Source: Streptomyces albus subsp. albus (GTDB lineage: Bacteria; Actinomycetota; Actinomycetes; Streptomycetales; Streptomycetaceae). Taken from it: 64,000 nt of DNA. The position numbers and the translations under genes were made by a program. Shown here piece by piece: positions 58,401-64,000 of this stretch (its first letter is position 1; each line of letters begins with the position of its first letter). Where the stretch lies: the NCBI RefSeq assembly GCF_000725885.1, contig NZ_JODR01000002.1, positions 289,394 to 353,393 on the forward strand, given 5' to 3'. The notes beneath the pieces are model-generated. The model was not told where the DNA came from. It made no database searches and was given only the letters and a program-made list of their open reading frames with translations.

Positions 58401-59975
58401 CAGCGCATCCGCGTACGCGGGGAACGCCGCGTACAGCTCCCGTCCCATGCCGGGGCGCTGGCTGCCCTGGCCGGTGAACAGGAACGCCGTGCGGCCCGGG
58501 CCCGCCGACGGCACCTGCCCGCACACCGCACCGGCCGGCTGCTCGCCGCGGGCCAGCGCCTCCACGGCCTGCCGCAGCCCTTCGGCGTCGTCACCGGTGA
58601 GCACCGCACGGTGCTGGAGCGCGGCCCGGCCGGCGGCCAGCGTGTAGCCCACGTCGAGCGCGTCGAACGCGTCGGATTCGCCGGGTACGTCTGTGCGCAG
58701 CCGTGCCGCGAGCCGGTCCGCCTGGGCGCGCAGTGCCGTCGCGGTCGCGGCGGACAGCACCCACGGCAGCGGTGTGCGGCCCGTGCGCCGCTCGCCGCCG
58801 GGCTTGGGCTCGGGTGCCGGGGCCTGTTCGAGGATGACGTGCGCGTTGGTGCCGCTCACCCCGAACGCGGAGACCGCCGCCCGGCGGGGGCGGTCCACCT
58901 CCGGCCACTCCCGCTGCTCGGTGAGAAGCCGCACCTGCCCCTGGGACCAGTCCACTTCGGCCGCCGGGGCGTCCACGTGGAGGGTGCGGGGCAGGGTGCC
59001 GTGCCGCATGGCCAGCACCATCTTGATGACCCCGCCGACACCCGCAGCCGCCTGCGTGTGCCCGATGGCAACGCCTGCGCCTCGATCGGATCCCCGAGTC
59101 GCGTACCGGTGCCGTGTGCCTCCACCACATCGACATCCGCACCCGTGACACCCGCATTCGCCCACGCCTGACGGATCACCCGCTGCTGCGAGGGGCCGCT
59201 GGGCGCGGTCAGACCGTTGGAGGCGCCGTCCTGATTGACCGCACTCCCCCGCACCACCGCCAGCACCCGACACCGCCACCCCGCCGGCCAGGGCCAGTTC
59301 GCACTCGCCCTGGCGCAGCGCCTGGCACGCCTGGTGCAGCGCCACCAGCGACGACGAACACGCCGTGTCCACCGTCACCGCCGGACCCTCCAGACCCAGG
59401 ACGTAGGAGATGCGGCCGGAGAGCACCGCCGAGGCGTTGCCCGACAGCAGGTAGCCGGCCGTCTCCTCGGTGGCGTCCTGCGGTTCGGGACCGTAGCCCT
59501 GGTCGGTGGCGCCGACGAACACTCCGGTGGCGCTGCCGTGCAGGGACGCCGGGTCGATACCGGCCTGCTCCAGCGCCTCCCACGCCGTTTCCAGCAGCAG
59601 CCGCTGCTGCGGGTCCATGACCAGCGCCTCACGCGGGCTGATCCCGAAGAAGTGCGCGTCGAACTCGGCGGCCGAGTCGAGGAACCCGCCCTCGCGGGCG
59701 TAGGTCCGCCCGTGCCGCGGCTCCGGGTCGTACAGGTTGTCGATGTCCCAGCCGCGGTCGGCGGGGAAGTCGGTGACGGCGTCGGTCTCCTCCCGCACCA
59801 GCCGCCACAGCTCCTCCGGACCGTCCGCACCGCCCGGATACCGGCAGCCCATACCGACGATCGCCACCGGCTCGTCGGCCGCCTCCAGCAGTTCCCTGTT
59901 CCGGCGGCGCAGCCGCTCGTTCTCCTTGAGCGAGGCACGCAGCGCCTCGACGACCTTCTCAGGCGACTTCGCCAT
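52403..59975 (-). CDS. Type I modular polyketide synthase, two modules (reading frame broken in both KS domains)
   Basis: Starts at ATG 59975 (GGAGCGGAAAAGC upstream) with an N-terminal docking coiled coil ([20 protein letters not shown]). Module 1: KS (Cys at about 59359, TACSSS); AT with GHSIGE and HAFHSP (malonyl-type); KR with [10 protein letters not shown] and [10 protein letters not shown], no LDD motif and a Trp in AGVWG (A-type); [12 protein letters not shown] (about 55640). Module 2: KS (Cys about 54930), AT with GHSVGE and HAFHSP (malonyl-type), no reductive domain, ACP with DLGFTSL, then stop at 52403. There is no thioesterase and no C-terminal docking domain. Frame changes occur at about 59270, 59070 and 54490, each where conserved KS sequence is missing; the first two cancel. 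The region after 54490 continues in a second frame to the end. Confidence 0.85.
54484..54496 (-). other. Deletion junction in KS of the last module
   Basis: Reading direction: the KS motif [12 protein letters not shown] runs straight into [14 protein letters not shown]. About 48 residues (145 bp) are missing compared with other KS domains, including the second active-site His region (NIGHTQ). The frame shifts. Confidence 0.8.
59064..59076 (-). other. Deletion junction 2 in KS of the first full module
   Basis: EAQAL is followed directly by [10 protein letters not shown]. About 22 residues (65 bp) are missing, including the conserved Lys-Ser-Asn before the second His; the shift restores the frame lost at 59270. 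Confidence 0.8.
59266..59276 (-). other. Deletion junction 1 in KS of the first full module
   Basis: [10 protein letters not shown] is joined to the sequence for [14 protein letters not shown]. About 55 residues (165 bp) are missing compared with the sister KS domain, and the frame shifts until 59070. Confidence 0.8.
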
Positions 59976-60020
59976 GCTTTTCCGCTCCGGCAGTCGATGA
60001 CAAGTGGGGGATGCGCGTGC

Positions 60021-63000
60021 TCAGCGGGACTCCTGCGTCCCGTCGCCCAGCGCCATACGGACGAGCGCCTCGTCGTCCAGCTCCTCGATACGGTCCTCGG
60101 CCGACGAGCCCGCGGCCTCCTGCTCCCCGGGCTCCTCGCCGGCGCCGGCCAGGTCCAGCAGCGCCTCCAGCAGCCCCGAGGCGCGCAGCCGCGCGGCCGG
60201 GATGCGGGTGAGCGCGTCCAGGGCGCGGGAGTGCTCCGCGCTGTCCGGCCCCGGCGCCGACGGCGCCGCCGCGCCGTCCGGCTGCTCGGGCAGCAGCCGC
60301 TCCCGCAGATGCGCCGCGAGCACCGCCGGGTTCGGGTGGTCGAAGACCAGCGTCGCCGGCATCCGGGTACCGCACGCGGCGGCGAGCCGGTTGCGCAGCT
60401 CCACGGCGGTCAGCGAGTCGAACCCCAGCTCCCGGAAGGCGCCGGTGCGCGGGATGCCGTCCGTCGTGTCGTGGCCCAGCACCGCGGCGGCCTGCCGCAC
60501 GATCAGCTCCAGCAGCCGGTTCTCCTGCTCCGCCGCCGGCAGCCCCGCCAACTCCCGCACCAGCGAGCCGCCCTGCTCCTCGGCGTCGTCGTCCGCCGCG
60601 GCCTGTTCCCGGAGGGCATCGCGCACCTCGGGCAGGTCGGCGATCAGCGGGCGGGGGCGGGCGGCGGTGAAACCGGGGGCGAAACTCGCCCAGTCCACGT
60701 CCGCGACGGAGACGAACGTCTCGTCGTGGTCGAGGCTCTGGGCCAGCGCGTCGACGGCCACCTCCGGCGCCATGGGACGCAGCCCGTGCCGGCGCAGATA
60801 GCGTTCCGTCTCCGGGTCGGCCATGGTGTCGCCGCCGCCCCACAGACCCCACGCCACCGAGGTGGCGGCCAGTCCGCGGGCGCGGCGCTGCTCGGCGAGC
60901 GCGTCGAGGCTCGCGTTGGCCGCGGCGTAGGCGCCCTGCCCGCGGCTGCCCCACACCCCGCCGTTGGAGGAGAACAGCACGAACGCCTCCACCTGCGGGC
61001 CGTCGAGGAGCGCGTCCAGGTTGCGGGCGCCGGTCACCTTGCCCGCGAGGACGTCGGCGAACTCCTCGCCGCTCACCTCGTCCAGGCCGGTGGTGTGCAG
61101 GACGCCCGCCGTGTGGAAGACCGCCCGCACGGGGCCGGCCGTCTTCTCCACCTCGGCCACCATGGCAGCCGCCTGCTCCGGGTCGGCCACGTCGCAGGCG
61201 CGGACGGTCACCTTGGCGCCCAGCGCCGTCAGCCGCGCCTCCAGTTCGGCGGCGCCCGGGGCCTGCGGGCCCCGGCGGCTGGTGAGCACCACGTGTTCGG
61301 CGCCGTTGCCGGCCAGCCACTCGGCGATGTGGCCGCCCAGCGCGCCGGTGCCGCCCGTCACCAGGACGGTGCCGCGGGGCCGCCAGTCGCGGGGCGCGGT
61401 GGCCGATCCCAGCGGGGCCCGGCTCAGCCGCCGGACGAAGGTGCCGGAGGCGCGCAGTGCGAGCTGGTCCTCGTCGCCCGCGCCCGCCAGCAGGGCCGCC
61501 AGCCGCGCCGCCGTCGGCCCGTCCGGCGTACCCGGCAGGTCCACCAGCCCGCCCCAGCGTTCGGGGTGCTCCAGACCCAGCACCCGTCCCATGCCCCACA
61601 CCTGCGCCTGGTCGGGGTCGGCGGCCGGGTCCTGCCCGGCCACGGCGACGGCGCCGCGGGTGAGCAGCCACAGCGGACTGCCGGGCAGTACGTCGCCCAG
61701 CGCCTGGACGAGGCCGAGGGCCAGCGCCGTACCGGCCGGTACGGGCCCCTCGGCGGTCGGCCCCTCGGCGGGCCCGCCGGCCGGCTCCGCGGCGGTGGGG
61801 AGGGCCAGCACCCCGGCGACGGGCTCGCCGCCGGCCGCGGCCTCCACCCGCTCGGCGAGGCGTTGCCGGTCCGTCTCCCCGGCGGGGACGGTGACCCGCA
61901 CCGGGGACGCGCCGGCGTCGGCGAGCGCCTGCTCCAGCACCGCCGCGGTCCCGTCGCCCGCCTGCTGCGGGACGACGACCAGCCAGCGGCCCCGGAGTCC
62001 GGGCTGCCCGGCGGGTGTGAACGGCTTCCACGTGACGCGGTAGCGCCACGAGTCGATCACCGAGCGGGCACGGGCGGTGCGGCGCCACTCGGCCAGCTCT
62101 GGCAGGACCCCGCGCAGCCCCTCGGCGGTACGGGCGCCCACGACGCGTCCCAGCACCTCGTCGTCACCCGCCTCGACCGCCGCCCAGAAGTCGTCCTCCA
62201 GCCGGTCCCCGGCCGCCGCGGGCCCGGTGGTACGGGTGGGCTCCTGCCAGTAGCGGCGCCGCTGGAAGGCGTAGGTGGGCAGATCGACGCGGCGCGCCCC
62301 GGTGCCCTCGAACACCGCCTCCCAGTCGGGCGAGGCGCCCGCCGTGTGCGCCGCCGCCAGCGAGGTCACGAAGCGGGGCAGGTCCCCTTCGTCGCGGCGC
62401 AGCGACCCCAGCGCCGTCGCCGCGGCCTCCAGCGTCTCGAACGTCTCCTGCATGCCGGGCACCAGCACCGGGTGCGGGCTCGCCTCGACGAACAGGGTGT
62501 GCCCGTCGTCCGCCAGGGCGCGCACGGTGTCGGCGAAGTCCACGGTGCGGCGCAGGTTCTCGTACCAGTAGGCGGCGTCCAGCGGTCCGGTGCCGCCCGC
62601 GTCGGGCGACGCGAGGCCGTGGACGGTGGAGTGGAAGGGGATGTGCGGCTGGGCGGGCGTCAGCCCGTCGAGGTCCCGCAGCAGCCGCTCGCGGACCGCC
62701 TCCACCTGCACCGAGTGGGAGGCGTAGTCCACGGGCACGCGGCGGACGCGCACCTGGCGCTCCTCGCACCGGGCCTGCAGCTCGTCCAAGGCCGCCGCCT
62801 CACCGGAGACCACCGCCGAGGAGGGGCCGTTGACCGCGGCGAGGGAGAGGCGCCCCTCCCACCGCTCCAGTTCGCCGGCCAGGTCCTCCGGCGGCAGGGC
62901 GACGGACATCATGCCGCCGTGCCCGGCCAGTAGTTCGCGGATGGCCTGGCTGCGCAGCGTCACCACCCGGGCGGCGTCGCGGAGGCCGAGGGCCCCGGCC

Positions 63001-64000
63001 ACACAGGCGGCGGCGATCTCCCCCTGCGAGTGCCCCACCACGGCGTCCGGCTCGACACCGTAGGAGCGCCACAGCGCGGCGAGGGACACCATGACGGCGA
63101 ACAGCGCCGGCTGGACCACATCGACCCGGTCCAGGGACGGGCTGCCCTCTGTCTCGTGCAGCACGTCGAGCAGCGACCAGTCGGTGAACTCGGCCAGCGC
63201 CTCGGCGCACTCGTCCATGCGGGCGGCGAACACCGGTGACTGGGCGAGCAGTCGGGTGGCCATGCCGCGCCACTGGGAGCCCTGCCCGGGGAAGACGAAC
63301 ACCGTCTTCCCCTGCCTCTCGACGGAGCCCGTCAGCACCCGGCCCGACGGTTCGCCCGCGGCCAGGTCGGCGAGCCCGGCCATGGCCTCGCCGGTGTCCC
63401 GGGCCAGCACCACCGCGCGGTGTGCGAAGACGGAACGGGTGGTGGCCAGCGCGTAGCCCACGTCGGGCAGCCGGTAGGTGCTCTTGGACGCCAGGCAGGC
63501 GTGCAGCCGCTGGGCCTGTGCGCGCAGCGCCGCCTCGGTGGTCCCGGACAGCGGCCAGGGCACGAGCACGTCCCCGGCCTGGCCGGACACCGTCCCGCCC
63601 TCGCTTTCGCCGGTGTCCGTTCCGTCGTCGGCCGGGGCCGGCTCCTCGGTGTACTCCTCCAGGATCATGTGCGCATTGGTGCCGCTCACCCCGAACGAGG
63701 ACACGGCGGCCCGGCGCGGCCGGTCCTCCTCGCGGGGCCACTGCTGCCGGTCGGTCAGCAGCCGCACCGCGCCCTGGGACCAGTCCACCTCGCTGGTCGG
63801 CGCGTCCACGTGGAGGGTGCGGGGCAGGGTGCCGTGCCGCATGGCCAGCCTCCACCGCATCGACATCCGCACCCGTGACACCCGCATTCGCCCACGCCTG
63901 CCGGATCACCCGCTGCTGCGAGGGGCCGCTGGGCGCGGTCAGACCGTTGGAGGCGCCGTCCTGATTGACCGCACTCCCCCGCACCACCGCCAGCACCCGA
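60021..64000 (-). CDS. Type I modular polyketide synthase, C-terminal part (KS-AT-KR-ACP), 5' end beyond window
   Basis: The partial KS enters at base 64000 ([17 protein letters not shown]) and shows a junction at about 63850, where VDAVEA meets LAMRHGTLP with about 58 residues absent and a frame change. Then: AT with GHSQGE (about 63025) and VDYASHS (about 62720), the methylmalonyl-type pattern; KR with [10 protein letters not shown] (about 61350) and [10 protein letters not shown] (about 60935), LDD absent and Trp in GGVWG, so A-type; [12 protein letters not shown] (about 60420). A C-terminal docking domain ([19 protein letters not shown]) ends at TGA 60021. The next protein starts 45 bp later, so chain transfer to it is expected. 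Confidence 0.87.
63845..63854 (-). other. Deletion junction in the partial KS at the window edge
   Basis: [11 protein letters not shown] joins directly to GHAARH in one frame, or LAMRHG in the other. The HGTGT and NIGHTQ active-site segments are both absent, about 175 bp. Confidence 0.8.

Noticed and set aside
55410..59171. A plus-strand open frame of about 1250 codons across the polyketide synthase
   Set aside because: Antisense shadow of the PKS modules, which show clear KS, AT, KR and ACP motifs on the minus strand.
52403..59975. Polyketide synthase as a true pseudogene
   Set aside because: Deletions sit in the same conserved KS segment in three domains and flank a near-identical 152-bp repeat, while all other domains are intact; assembly collapse is simpler.
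1..64000. tRNA, rRNA, insertion sequence, attachment site or replication origin
   Set aside because: No cloverleaf-like sequence, transposase, integrase or DnaA-box cluster was seen by eye; a dedicated covariance-model or profile search was not possible here.

Overview
This window is very GC-rich DNA (roughly 70-75% by eye) from a Streptomyces or close actinomycete. The evidence is strong third-position GC bias, GAGG-type ribosome binding sites, many GTG starts, GTGA/ATGA stop-start overlaps, rare TTA codons, apparent leaderless promoters, and actinomycete families such as SpoIIE-type phosphatases, Xre/DUF397 pairs and MmyB-type regulators.

Layout. 1-2468: a LuxR-type two-component pair (minus) and a small membrane protein. 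2481-3000: a non-coding minisatellite of about 28 bp units. 3281-11385: eight minus-strand genes that match, one for one, the uncharacterised yhf cluster of Escherichia coli (yhfZ, Y, U, T, php, S, X, W). A palindromic operator lies inside the yhfZ promoter, and a near-copy lies before yhfY. 11479-23949: a membrane SpoIIE-family phosphatase, a PucR-type regulator behind an array of GCGGCAC motifs, a group IV PLP decarboxylase, an amino-acid permease, a ribbon-helix-helix protein, a frameshifted small secreted protein, a nucleotide-sugar dehydrogenase with a TTA codon, and an EF-hand protein.

24022-42306 looks like the tailoring part of a natural-product cluster. A minus-strand set holds two Gfo/Idh oxidoreductases, a xylose-isomerase-like TIM barrel, an M20 amidohydrolase, an Ldh2-type reductase and a conserved small protein. 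It diverges from two DegT-family aminotransferases, followed by a tightly coupled operon of UbiA prenyltransferase, FAD oxidoreductase, AMP-ligase, methyltransferase, two-part CoA-transferase and a second AMP-ligase. I cannot name the product. 42355-49663 holds general regulators and enzymes: a GlxA-like AraC regulator, a cysteine hydrolase, a TetR-alpha/beta hydrolase pair, a GH18 chitinase with two DasR-like sites, an Xre/DUF397 cassette and an NTF2-like protein. 49783-52311 is a divergent MFS exporter and MmyB-type regulator.

52403-64000 is modular type I polyketide synthase on the minus strand. One protein (60021-64000, its 5' end beyond the window) carries a methylmalonyl-type AT, KR and ACP. 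The next (52403-59975) has two modules, KS-AT(malonyl)-KR-ACP and KS-AT(malonyl)-ACP, and ends without a thioesterase. All three ketosynthases have internal deletions in conserved stretches, which look more like collapsed repeats in the assembly than biology.

Two further traits stand out. There are at least six unrelated short tandem-repeat families in 64 kb, two of them inside genes. There are also two single-base frameshifts in otherwise intact small genes.
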